Part shown: positions 32,834 to 45,353 of the stretch, one piece after another | Layout: each line of letters begins with the position of its first letter | Position numbering within the stretch: the stretch's first letter is position 1 | Assembly (NCBI GenBank): GCA_963921795.1 | Contig: OY997647.1 | Coordinates: 60,724,357 to 60,788,356, forward strand | Direction: 5' to 3' | Origin: Nannobrachium achirus | Taxonomy: Eukaryota; Chordata; Actinopteri; Myctophiformes; Myctophidae | Length of the DNA stretch: 64,000 bases | The notes under the pieces: generated by a model | Databases searched by the model: none | Told to the model about the DNA's origin: nothing | What the model saw: the letters and a program-made list of their open reading frames with translations, nothing else | Translations under genes and position numbers: made by a program

Positions 32834-34428
32834 CTAGAAAATATTGTTCCTTCGAAACAATTGTGGGCTCGCTTCAAGCCGGAAAACAATGGCTATAAAT
32901 GTACAAAATGTCAAGATCGCAGGCAGTGCTCTCTTTGACGTTACTGACGTCAAAGATCGGTCCATTTTGGACCAAAAATGTGTTGTGCAAAAGTTGACCC
33001 GCTGGTGGCGCTATAACAGGCCAATGTGAGAAGGGTGGTATCTGTTCCTTGACCTATTGGGAATGTGCTTGCAAGATTTCACGCACATTGCAGGCTGTGT
33101 TCATGATTTGAGGTGTTTTTGGCTTTGGCCACTTTATCGCTGCTTGCAGCTATATTCATTATTTATTTTTATTTTTTTGTGTGTGTGCACTTCATAGGCA
33201 TATTAGATAAAGGTCCTTAGATTGTGTGTAGAATGTTTCATGCAAATTGCAAAAAAAGAAAAAATCCTATTTTGAGCGTTTCACAAACTGCTCAAAATGA
33301 TATAGCGCCCCCCTTTGGCCAATTGGGGTAAGATTGGTTTTAGTGATATTTGGACTAACACTCTACATCTTTGCCAAATGCCATGAACATGTTACTTTGC
33401 ATGTATGATTTAGAGGCAGAAGAATAATTTGCATAAAACTGCAACATTCATTGAATATATTTAAAAAGGCATGTTTCAATTTTAAAGAAATCCGATCTGA
33501 CAGATCTTTAGATATCGGTCCAAAGTTCACGTAAAAAAAGTTTTGTGCACGTGGAGCGAAAATTCCAGAATAAAAGCGGGTTTACACGTTTTACAAACTG
33601 CTCAAAATGACGGAAAACCGAAGGCCGGAGCTTACTTAACAACGACACAGATGTCTTCCGCTCGAGTCAAAGCACACGTGTAACAAGTTGCATGTCTTCA
33701 AACGAAACGAGTCATGACTTATGCCCGTTTGAAGTTTGAATTTTCAAACGCTTCGTATAGCACCCCCCTTTGGCCGATTGGAATAAAATTGGTTTCAGTG
33801 ATACTTTGACTAACCCTCCACATCTTTGCCAAATGCCATGAACGTGTAACTTTGCATGTATGATTTAGAGGCAGAAGAATAATTTGCATAAAACCGCAAT
33901 ATCTATTGAATTATTAAAAAATGATATTTCACTTTAAAAGAAATCCGCCGAGATAAATCTGACCGTATTGGTCCAAAGTTCATGTGAAAAAGGTTTCGTG
34001 CGCGTAACGAAAAAAACCCAGGAGGAGATAGATTTTTACTGTTTTTCATATTATTCCAAATTGTGGGAGACCTAAAGGTCAGAGGTCAAAAGTTAGAGGG
34101 TAAAAGTTGTTCGGCATGAGGAGACGCATACGTGTATACAGGTTTCATGGCTGTACCTAAAACACAGCATGAGCTATACCTGTTCAAAGTTCGCACTTTC
34201 GAAGGCTTCCTACAGCGCCACCATTTGGCCGATTGCTGTAAAAAGTAATAGCACACTGCGCCACAGTAAGCTGAACACATTGATGTTTTTATTTTCATTT
34301 TCTCACTAAGTATGTAGGAGTAGAAAGGAACCGAAGATCCCGTCTACTGATTGCCTGCCTGCCTGCCTGATAGATAAATAAATATTGACAATATCTAAAG
34401 TGTGCTCGCCTTATAGGCGAGCCCACAA
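32834..34428 (-). mobile_element. Array unit 6 (subfamily B), 1595 bp
   Basis: The full 5' terminus is at the right end with a (GCCT)n tract and hairpin CTCGCCTTATAGGCGAG. The first A-tract of the terminus is one base shorter (CTAGAAAATATT). Confidence 0.85.
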
Positions 34429-35966
34429 CTAGAAAAATATTGTTCCTTCGAAACAATTGTGGGCTCGCTTCAAGCCAGAAAACAATGGCTATAAAAGTAC
34501 AAAATGTCAAGATCGCAGGCAGTGCTCTCTTTGACGTTACTGACGTCAACGATTGGTCCATTTTGTTCCAAAAATGTGTTGTGCAAAAGTTGACCTGCTG
34601 GTGGCGCTATAACAGGCCAATGTAAGAAGGGTGGTATCTGTTCCTTGACCTATTGGGAATGTGCTTGCAAGATTTCACGCACATTGCAGGCTGTGTTCAT
34701 GATTTGAGGTGTTTTTGGCTTTGGCCACTTTATCGCTGCTTGCAGCTATATTCATTATTATAATTTTTTTGTGTGTGTGCACTTCATAGGCATATTAGAT
34801 AAAGGTCCTTAGATTGTGTGTAGAATGTTTCATGCAAATTGCAAAAAAAAAATCCTAACGGGTTTAAGCGTTTCACAAACTGCTCAAAATGATATAGCGC
34901 CCCCCTTTGGCCAATTGGGGTAAGATTGGTTTTAGTGATATTTGGACTAACACTCTACATCTTTGCCAAATGCCATGAACATGTTACTTTGCATGTATGA
35001 TTTAGAGGCAGAAGAATAATTTGCATAAAACTGCAATATTCATTGAATTTATTTAAAAAAGCATGTTTCAATTTTAAAGAAATCCGATCTGACAGATCTT
35101 TAGATATCGGTCCAAAGTTCACGTAAAAAAGGTTTTGTGCACGTGGAGCGAAAATTCCAGAATAAAAGCGGGTTTACGCGTTTTACAAACTGCTCAATAT
35201 GGCGGAAAATCGAAGGGCGGAGCTTACTTAACAACGACACAGATGTCTTCCGCTTGAGTCAAAGCACGCATGTAACAAGTTGCATGTCTTCAAACGAAAC
35301 GAGTCATGACTTATGCCCGTTTGAAGTTTGGATTTTCAAACGCTTCGTATAGCGCCCCCCTTTGGCCGATTGGAATAAAATTGGTTTCAGTGATACTTTG
35401 ACTAACCCTCCACATCTTTGCCAAATGCCATGAACGTGTAACTTTGCATGTATGATTTAGAGGCCGAAGAATAATTTGCATAAAACCGCAATATTGATTG
35501 AATTATTAAAAAAATATATTTCACTTTAAAAGAAATCCGCCGAGACTAGTTTGACCGTATTGGTCCAAAGTTCATGTGAAAAAAGTTTTGTGCACTTGAC
35601 GCGAAAATCCCAGGAGGAGATAGATTTTTACTGTTTTTCATATAATTCCAAATTGTGGGAGACCTAAAGGTCAGAGGTCAAAAGTCAGAGCGTAAAAGTT
35701 GTTCGGCATGAGGAGACGCATACGTGTATACAGGTTTCATGACTGTACGTATAACAGAGCATGAGCTCTATCTGTTCAAAGTTCGCACTTTCGAAGGCTT
35801 CCTACAGCGCCACCATTTGGCCGATTGCTGTAAAAAATAATAGCACACTTCGCCAACGTAAGCTGAACACATTTATGTTTTTATTTTCTTTTTCTGTCTA
35901 AGTATGTAGGAGTAGAAAGGAACCGAAGTTTTGAGGAGAACTTGATATGACGGTTAGATATTGTCA
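34429..35966 (-). mobile_element. Array unit 7 (subfamily B), 1538 bp
   Basis: Right junction of the TTAGATATTGTCA type. B diagnostics present. Confidence 0.85.
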
Positions 35967-37547
35967 CTAGAAAAATATTGTTCCTTCGAAACAATTGTGG
36001 GCTCGCTTCAAGCCAGAAAACAATGGCTATAAAAGTACAAAATGTCAAGATCGCAGGCAGTGCTCTCTTTGACGTTACTGACGTCAAAGATTGGTCCATT
36101 TTGTTCCAAAAATGTGTTGTGCAAAAGTTGACCCGCTGGTGGCGCTATAACAGGCCAATGTAAGAAGGGTGGTATCTGTTCCTTGACCTATTGGGAATGT
36201 GCTTGCAAGATTTCACGCACATTGCAGGCTGTGTTCATGATTTGGGGTGTTTTTGGCTTTGGCCACTTTATCGCTGCTTGCAGCTATATTCATTATTTTT
36301 TTTTTTTGTGTGTGTGTGCACTTCATAGGCATATTAGATAAAGGTCCTTAGATTGTGTGTAGAATGTTTCATGCAAATTGCAAAAAAAAAATCCTAACGG
36401 GTTTAAGCGTTTCACAAACTGCTCAAAATGATATAGCGCCCCCCTTTGGCCAATTGGGGTAAGATTGGTTTTAGTGATATTTGGACTAACACTCTACATC
36501 TTTGCCAAATGCCATGAACATGTTACTTTGCATGTATGATTTAGAGGCAGAAGAATAATTTGCATAAAACTGCAATATTCATTGAATTTATTTAAAAAAG
36601 CATGTTTCAATTTTAAAGAAATCCGATCTGACAGATCTTTAGATATCGGTCCAAAGTTCATGTAAAAAAAGTTTTGTGCACGTGGAGCGAAAATTCCAGA
36701 ATAAAAGCGGGTTTACGTGTTTTACAAACTGCTCAATATGGCGGAAAATTGAAGGGCGGAGCTTACTTAACAACGACACAGATGTCTTCCGCTTGAGTCA
36801 AAGCACGCGTGTAACAAGTTGCATGTCTTCAAACGAAACGAGTCATGACTTATGCCCGTTTGAAGTTTGAATTTTCAGACGCTTCGTATAGCGCCCCCCT
36901 TTGGCCGATTGGAATAAAATTGGTTTCAGTGATACTTTGACTAACCCTCCACATCTTTGCCAAATGCCATGAACGTGTAACTTTGCATGTATGATTTAGA
37001 GGCCGAAGAATAATTTGCATAAAACTGCAATATTTATTGAATTATTAAAAAATTATATTTCACTTTAAAAAAAATCTGGTTGATCAATCTGACCGTATTG
37101 GTCCAAAGTTCATGTGAAAAAAGTTTCGTGCGCGTAACGCGAAAATCCCAGGAGGAGATAGATTTTTACTGTTTTTCATATAATTCCGAATTGTGGGAGA
37201 CCTAAAGGTCAGAGGTCAAAAGTTAGAGGGTAAAAGTTGTTCGGCATGAGGAGACGCATAAGTGTATACAGGTTTCATGGCTGTATGTATAACACAGCAT
37301 GAGCTATACCTGTTCAAAGATCGCACTTTCGAAGGCCTCCTACAGCGCCACCATTTGGCCGATTGCTATAAAAAATAATAGCACACTTCGCCACTGTAAA
37401 CTGAACACATTGATGTTTTTATTTTCATTTTCTCACTAAGTATGTAGGAGTAGAAAGGAACCGAAGTTCCCGTCTACAGTATGATATGACTGATAGATAA
37501 ATAATGACAACATCTAAAGTGTGCTCGCCTTATAGGCGAGCCCACAA
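35967..37547 (-). mobile_element. Array unit 8 (subfamily B), 1581 bp
   Basis: Full 5' terminus with CTCGCCTTATAGGCGAG hairpin at the right. The tetranucleotide tract is replaced by ACAGTATGATATGACTGA. Confidence 0.85.
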
Positions 37548-37731
37548 CTAGAAAAATATTGTTCCTTCGAAACAATTGTGGGCTCGCTTCAAGCCAGAAA
37601 ACAATGGCTATAAAAGCACAAAATGTCAAGATCGCAGGCAGTGCTCTCTTTGACGTTACTGGCGTCAAAGATTGGTCCATTTTGTTCCAAAAATGTGTTG
37701 TGCAAAAGTTGACCCGCTGGTGGCGCTTTAA

Positions 37732-38359
37732 CACCTTCTAAGCCGCGGCAGAACCCCCTGAACCCCGGTACTGCCGTGCAATCAGCGTTTTATTTATAAA
37801 CATATTTTAAAAAACAAACACACCAAATGATAAACAACGCGCGCGGGTCGTTCAGTGCAAGCCATCAGGACGTGCACACACTACGTGTTTGGGCGGCCAC
37901 TTACTTAGAAGCTGCTGCTGGCTGTATTTCTGCCGTTCATTTGCATGGAGCGAGATGGGGTAATCCACGAGAAAAAACAGCGTTCGAAAGTACATTACGT
38001 CCTCGTCGCACGCACATCGATCTAATTCCATGTATTCCACTCATTCCGAAGCCTCCATTTCGCCTGTCGTCTGGTCGAAAAACACGAGGGGATGGGCTAA
38101 ACCAGGCTGCAGCACACACAGTGAAGGGGAACGTAATGGCCGCTCGTGGAGCCAGTGGCAGAGCCAGCCGATGACGTCATCAATCGGATCACGTGATCCG
38201 ATTGCACAACGTCTCTTAAAGAGACAGAGCACGACCTGCGACTGTATTTTTCAAAAAATTATGATTAATTTCATAAATTACGGCAATAGACGGGAATAGA
38301 CGATTGGCTGAGGGGACCCAGTAGGAAGTCCGAGGGAGTGCGGCCAGGCTTAGAAGGTG
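37732..38359. mobile_element. TTAA-flanked DNA element inside array unit 9
   Basis: TTAA at 37728-37731 and 38360-38363. The ends are CACCTTCTAAGCCGCGGC and, complemented, CACCTTCTAAGCCTGGCC. The host sequence resumes exactly: GGCGCTTTAA before and CAGGCCAATG after, against GGCGCTATAACAGGCC in sister units. A CGGATCACGTGATCCG palindrome lies near 38184. Open frames of 115 and 89 codons inside have no recognised family. Confidence 0.88.
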
Positions 38360-39704
38360 TTAACAGGCCAATGTGAGAAGGTTGGTATCTGTTCCTTGAC
38401 CTATTGGGAATGTGCTTGCAAGATTTCACGCACATCCCAGGCTGTTTTCATGATTTGAGGTGTTTTTGGCTATGGACACTTTATCGCTGCTTGCAGCTAT
38501 ATTTATTATTATTATTTTATAATTTTTTTGTGTGCACTTCATAGGCATGTTAGATAAAGGTCCTTAGATTGCGTGTAGAATGTTTCATGCAAATTGCAAA
38601 AAAAATCCTAGAATAAAAACGGGTTTAAGCGTTTTACAAACTGCTCAAAATTATATAGCGCGCCGCCCCCCTTTGGCCATTTGGGGTAAGTGATATTTGA
38701 ACTAACCCTCTACACTATTTTGTCATGAAAATGTGACTTTGCATGTATGATTTAGAGGCAGAAGAATAATTTGCATAAAAATGCAATATTGTTTGAATTA
38801 TTTAAAAAAGCATGTTTCAATGTTAAAGAAATCCGATCTGACAGATCTTTAGATATCGGTCCAAAGTTCACGTAAAAAAGGTTTTGTGCACGTGACGCGA
38901 AAATTCCAGAATAATAGCGGGTTTACGCGTTTTACAAACTGCTCAAAATGGCGGAAAATTGAAGGGCGGAGCTTACTTAACAACGACACAGATGTCTTCC
39001 GCTTGAGTCAAAGCACGCGTGTAACAAGTTGCATGTCTTCAAACAAAACGAGTCATGACTTATGCCCGTTTGAAGTTTGGATTTTCAAACGCTTCGTATA
39101 GCGCCCCCCTTTGGCCGATTGGAATAAAATTGGTTTCAGTGATACTTTGACTAACCCTCCACATCTTTGCCAAATGCCATGAACGTGTAACTTTGCATGT
39201 ATGATTTAGAGGTTGAAGAATAATTTGCATAAAACAGCAATATTGATTGAATTATTAAAAAATTATATTTCACTTTAAAAGAAATCCGCCGAGACTAGTT
39301 TGACCGTATTGGTCCAAAGTTCATGTGAAAAAAGTTTCGTGCGCGTTATGCAAAAATCCCAGGAGGAGATAGATTTTTACTGTTTTTCGTATAATTCCAA
39401 ATTGTGGGAGACCTAAAGGTCAGAGGTCAAAAGTTAGAGGGTAAAAGTTGTTCGGCATGAGGAGACGCATAAGTGTATACAGGTTTCATGGCTGTACGTA
39501 TAACACAGCATGAGCTATACCTGTTCAAAGATCGCACTTTCGAAGGCTTCCTACAGCGCCACCATTTGGCCGATTGCTGTAAAAAATAATAGCACACTTC
39601 GCCACTGTAAGCTGAACACATTGATGTTTTTATTTTCATTTTCTCACTAAGTATGTAGGAGTAGAAAGGAACCGAAGTTTTGAGGAGAACTTGATATGAC
39701 TAGT

Positions 39705-40696
39705 TAGTGTGGTTGCCCTTACAGGGCAACACACTATAGTTCTAGGGAAACTTTATTCTTCTAGATAAACTTTTATTTCGGCGCGTTTCACGGCCCACAG
39801 TTTTTGCGCCACACACTCGCGCCATATGTCAAATCGACCGGCTTCATCGGGAATCGTGTGCTATTATTGCGATAAGAGAAAAGTTGTATCGTTTAATTGA
39901 TATTAATTTATTAGTGAATTAATTTTCCCCATTGACTTATAATGGGAATCACAAAAACTCACATTCAATTATTTTTCTCTCACAAACCATTGGGGCTACA
40001 GTTTCAAAACTTGGAGAGGAGGTTCATAATAATTTTAAGAATTAATTAAAAAATAATTACATCATTCGGCCACATGGTGGCGCTATAACACCCCACTTTA
40101 CGTTTTGCCCTATAACTCTTGAACCGTAGGTCGGAAAATTAAAATTATTTTTTCCCTGGATTCCTTGGGTCATGACGCATCTCCCCATATAGGCCACGCC
40201 CATTTGCGTCAGGATAGATTTTCCGCCATTTTGAATTTTCTTCAAAACACACTTTTTGCTCCTTTTCCTACATATTTTCTCCAAATGTCACAAAAATCGG
40301 TACACATGATCTCTGGACCCATGCGATAAACAAAGTCAAGCGATATGTTGATAGTCCGTACCGTTTGTCCGTAACAGGGTTCCAAAGTTAGCGGGTGGGG
40401 CCCGTTTTTCACAAAATAGCCATAAATCACAAACAAAACATCCAGTCAACACCAAATTTTAACCACAAGTGCCGGGTGGTATACTGAACGAATCCCCAAA
40501 AACATTTCCACTTCGACCCATAGGGGGTGCCACAACCATGCAAAACGTAACCGTTTCGGTCCAAAACGCGTTTTTCAGGGTGGACGACCCTCTCAAAACG
40601 AAACACAAACGTTCTCGGGGAGGCGCGTCACCCGCCGCTCGCGCCGGGGCGGGGCGGCAACCACACTCGCAATTTCCCAAATTGCACATTTTCTAG
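39705..40696 (+). mobile_element. Second Helentron (HINE-like) family, 992 bp, inserted at an array junction
   Basis: The 5' end TAGTGTGG runs into the hairpin GTTGCCCTTACAGGGCAAC. The 3' end has the inverted subterminal repeat GGCAACCACAC (40656-40666), the hairpin GCAATTTCCCAAATTGC (40669-40685), then ACATTTTCTAG. A T lies on each outer side, fitting the T-T target preference reported for Helentrons. It is opposite in orientation to the array units. Interior sequence matches 56648-57190 on the other strand. It is non-coding. Confidence 0.82.
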
Positions 40697-40760
40697 TATA
40701 GTATAGTATAGAAATAATGACAATATCTAAAGTGTGCTCGCCTTATAGGCGAGCCCACAA

Positions 40761-42301
40761 CTAGAAAAATATTGTTCCTTCGAAACAATTGTGGGCTCGC
40801 TTCAAGCCAGAAAACAATGGCTATAAAAGCACAAAATGTCAAGATCGCAGGCAGTGCTCTCTTTGACGTTACTGACGTCAAAGATTGGTCCATTTTGTTC
40901 CAAAAATGTGTTGTGCAAAAGTTGACCCGCTGGTGGCGCTATAACAGGCCAATGTGAGAAGGTTGGTATCTGTTCCTTGACCTATTGGGAATGTGCTTGC
41001 AAGATTTCACGCACATCCCAGGCTGTGTTCATGATTTGAGGTGTTTTTGGCTTTGGACACTTTATCGCTGCTTGCAGCTATATTTATTATTATTATTTTA
41101 TAATTTTTTTGTGTGTACTTCATAGGCATGTTAGATAAAGGTCCTTAGATTGCGTGTAGAATGTTTCATGCAAATTGCAAAAAAAAACCTAGAATAAAAA
41201 CGGGTTTAAGCGTTTTACAAACTGCTCAAAATTATATAGCGCCCCCCTTTGGCCATTTGGGGTAAGATTGGTTTCAGTGATATTTGAACTAAGCCTCTAC
41301 ACTATTTTGTCATGAAAATGTGACTTTGCATGTATGTTTTAGAGGCAGAAGAATAATTTGCATAAAAATGCAATATTGTTTGAATTATTTAAAAAAGCAT
41401 GTTTCAATGTTAAAGAAATCCGATCTTACAGATCTTTAGATATTGGTCCAAAGTTCACGTAAAAAAAGTTTTGTGCACGTGACGCGAAAATTCCAGAATA
41501 AAAGCGGGTTTACGCGTTTTACAAACTGCTCAAAATGGCGGAAAATCGAAGGGCGGAGCTTACTTAAAAATGACACAGATGTCTTCCGCTTGAGTCAAAG
41601 CACGCGTGTAACAAGTTGCATGTCTTCAAACGAAACGAGTCATGACTTATGCCCGTTTGAAGTTTGAATTTTCAAACGCTTTGTATAGCGCCCCCCTTTG
41701 GCCGATTGGAATAAAATTGGTTTCAGTGATACTTTGACTAACCCTCCACATCTTTGCCAAATGCCATGAATGTGTGACTTTGCATGTATGATTTAGAGGC
41801 CGAAGAATAATTTGCATAAAACCGCAATATTGATTGAATTATTAAAAAATTATATTTCACTTTAAAAAAAATCTGGTTGATCAATCTGACCGTATTGGTC
41901 CAAAGTTCATGTGAAAAAAGTTTTGTGCACTTGACGCGAAAATCCCAGGAGGAGATAGATTTTTACTGTTTTTCATATAATTCCGAATTGTGGGAGACCT
42001 AAAGGTCAGAGGTCAAAAGTTAGAGGGTAAAAGTTGTTCGGCATGAGGAGACGCATAAGTGTATACAGGTTTCATGGCTGTATGTATAACACAGCATGAG
42101 CTATACCTGTTCAAAGATCGCACTTTCGAAGGCTTCCTACAGCGCCACCATTTGGCCGATTGCTGTATAAAATAATAGCACACGTCGCCACTGTAGGCTG
42201 AACACATTGATGTTTTTATTTTCATTTTCTCACTAAGTATGTAGGAGTAGAAAGGAACCGAAATTCCCGTCTACTGTCTGACTGATAGATAAATAATGAC
42301 A
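40761..42301 (-). mobile_element. Array unit 10 (subfamily A), 1541 bp
   Basis: Right junction short: GTCTGACTGATAGATAAATA then ATGACA, no 5' hairpin. A diagnostics present. Confidence 0.85.
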
Positions 42302-43827
42302 CTAGAAAAATATTGTTCCTTCGAAACAATAGTGGGCTCGCTTCAAGCCAGAAAACAATGGCTATAAAAGTACAAAATGTCAAGATCGCAGGCAGTGCTT
42401 TCTTTGACGTTGCTGACTTCAAAGATTGGTCCATTTTGTTCCAAAAATGTGTTGTGCAAAAGTTGACGCTATAACAGGCCAATGTAAGAAGGGTGGTATC
42501 TGTTCCTTGACCTATTGGGAATGTGCTTGCAAGATTTCACGCACATTGCAGGCTGTGTTCATGATTTGAGGTGTTTTTGGCTTTGGCCACTTTATCGCTG
42601 CTTGCAGCTATATTCATTATTATTATTATTTTTGTGTGTGTGCACTTCATAGGCATATTAGATAAAGGTCCTTAGATTGTGTGTAGAATGTTTCATGCAA
42701 ATTGCAAAAAAAAATCCTAACGGGTTTAAGCGTTTCACAAACTGCTCAAAATGATATAGCGCCCCCCTTTGGCCAATTGGGGTAAGATTGGTTTTAGTGA
42801 TATTTGGACTAACACTCTACATCTTTGCCAAATGCCATGAACATGTTACTTTGCATGTATGATTTAGAGGCAGAAGAATAATTTGCATAAAACTGCAATA
42901 TTCATTGAATTTATTTAAAAAAGCATGTTTCGATTTTAAAGAAATCCGATCTGACAGATCTTTAGATATCGGTCCAAAGTTCACGTAAAAAAAGTTTTGT
43001 GCACGTGGAGCGAAAATTCCAGAATAAAAGCGGGTTTACGCGTTTTACAAACTGCTCAAAATGGCGGAAAATCAAAGGGCGGAGCTTACTTAACAACGAC
43101 ACAGATGTCTTCCGCTCGAGTCAAAGCACGCGTGTAACAAGTTGCATGTCTTCAAACGAAACGAGTCATGACTTATGCCCGTTTGAAGTTTGAATTTTCA
43201 AACGCTTCGTATAGCGCCCCCCTTTGGCCGATTGGAATAAAATTGGTTTCAGTGATACTTTGACTAACCCTCCACATCTTTGCCAAATGCCATGAACGTG
43301 TAACTTTGCATGTATGATTTAGAGGCCAAAGAATAATTTGCATAAAACCGCAATATTGATTAAATTATTAAAAAATTATATTTCACTTTAAAAAAAATCT
43401 GGTTGATCAATCTGACCGTATTGGTCCAAAGTTCATGTGAAAAAAGTTTTGTGCGCGTAACGCAAAAATCCCAGGAGGAGATAGATTTTTACTGTTTTTT
43501 ATATAATTCAAAATTCTGGGGGATCTAAAGGTCAGAGGTCAAAAGTCAGAGCGTAAAAGTTGTTCGGCATGAGGAGACGCATAGGTGTATACAGGTTTCA
43601 TGACTGTACGTATAACAGAGCATGAGCTCTATCTGTTCAAAGTTCGCACTTTCGAAGGCTTCCTACAGCGCCACCATTTGGCCGATTGCTGTAAAAAATA
43701 ATAGCACACTTCGCCACTGTAAGCTGAACACATTGATGTTTTTATTTTCATTTTCTGTCTAAGTATGTAGGAGTAGAAAGGAACCGAAGTTTTGAGGAGA
43801 ACTTGATATGACGGTTAGATATTGTCA
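42302..43827 (-). mobile_element. Array unit 11 (subfamily B), 1526 bp
   Basis: It lacks CCGCTGGTGG near 42466 (AAAGTTGACGCTATAACAGG instead). Right junction of the TTAGATATTGTCA type. Confidence 0.85.
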
Positions 43828-45353
43828 CTAGAAAAATATTGTTCCTTCGAAACAATTGTGGGCTCGCTTCAAGCCGGAAAACAATGGCTATAAAAGCACA
43901 AAATGTCAAGATCGCAGGCAGTGCTCTCTTTGACGTTACTGACGTCAAAGATTGGTCCATTTTGTTCCAAAAATGTGTTGTGCAAAAGTTGACCCGCTGG
44001 TGGCGCTATAACAGGCCAATGTGAGAAGGTTGGTATCTGTTCCTTGACCTATTGGGAATGTGCTTGCAAGATTTCACGCACATCCCAGGCTGTGTTCATG
44101 ATTTGAGGTGTTTTTGGCTTTGGACACTTTATCGCTGCTTGCAGCTATATTTATTATTATTATTTTATAATTTTTTTGTGTGCACTTCATAGGCATGTTA
44201 GATAAAGGTCCTTAGATTGCATGCAAATTGCAAAAAAATCCTAGAATAAAAACGGGTTTAAGCGTTTTACAAACTGCTCAAAATTATATAGTGCCCCCCT
44301 TTGGCCATTTGGGGTAAGATTGGTTTCAGTGATATTTGAACTAACCCTCTACACTATTTTGTCATGAAAATGTGACTTTGCATGTATGTTTTAGAGGCAG
44401 AAGAATAATTTGCATAAAAATGCAATATTGTTTGAATTATTTAAAAAAGCATGTTTCAATGTTAAAGAAATCCGATCTGACAGATCTTTAGATATCGGTC
44501 CAAAGTTCACGTAAAAAACAATTTGTGCACGTGATGCGAAAATTCCAGAATAAAAGCGGGTTTACGCGTTTTACAAACTGCTCAAAATGGCGGAGAATTG
44601 AAGGGCGGAGCTTACTTAACAACGACACAGATGTCTTCCGCTTGAGTCAAAGCACGCGTGTAACAAGTTGCATGTCTTCAAACGAAACGAGTCATGACTT
44701 ATGCCCGTTTGAAGTTTGAATTTTCAGACGCTTCGTATAGCGCCCCCCTTTGGCCGATTGGAATAAAATTGGTTTCAGTGATACTTTGACTAACCCTCTA
44801 CATCTTTGCCAAATGCCATGAACGTGTAACTTTGCATGTATGATTTAGAGGCAGAAGAATAATTTGCATAAAACCGCAATATTAATTGAATTATTAAAAA
44901 ATCATGTTTCACTTTAAAAAAAATCTGGTTGATCAATCTGACCGTATTGGTCCAAAGTTCATGTGAAAAAAGTTTTGTGCACTTGACGCGAAAATCCCAG
45001 GAGGAGATAGATTTTTACTGTTTTTCATATAATTCCGAATTGTGGGAGACCTAAAGGTCAGAGGTCAAAAGTTAGAGGGTAAAAGTTGTTCGGCATGAGG
45101 AGACGCATAAGTGTATACAGGTTTCATGGCTGTATGTATAACACAGCATGAGCTCTATCTGTTCAAAGTTCGCACTTTCGAAGGCTTCCTACAGCGCCAC
45201 CATTTGGCCGATTGCTGTAAAAAATAATAGCACACTTCGCCACTGTAAGCTGAACACATTGATGTTTTTATTTTCATTTTCTGTCTAAGTATGTAGGAGT
45301 AGAAAGGAACCGAAGTTTTGAGGAGAACTTGATATGACGGTTAGATATTGTCA
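43828..45353 (-). mobile_element. Array unit 12 (subfamily A), 1526 bp
   Basis: A small deletion removes GTGTAGAATGTTTC near 44220. Right junction of the TTAGATATTGTCA type. Confidence 0.85.

Larger units (their letters stand above)
37548..40760 (-). mobile_element. Array unit 9 (subfamily A), interrupted by two later insertions, 3213 bp
   Basis: Removing the TTAA element (37732-38359 plus one TTAA) and the second Helentron-type element at 39705-40696 leaves about 1.58 kb, a normal unit length. Its right end retains the full 5' terminus with hairpin CTCGCCTTATAGGCGAG after the insertion. Confidence 0.85.

Noticed and set aside
37827..38299. 115- and 89-codon frames inside the TTAA element
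   Set aside because: Overlapping frames on both strands with no transposase signature. More likely GC-rich non-coding interior.
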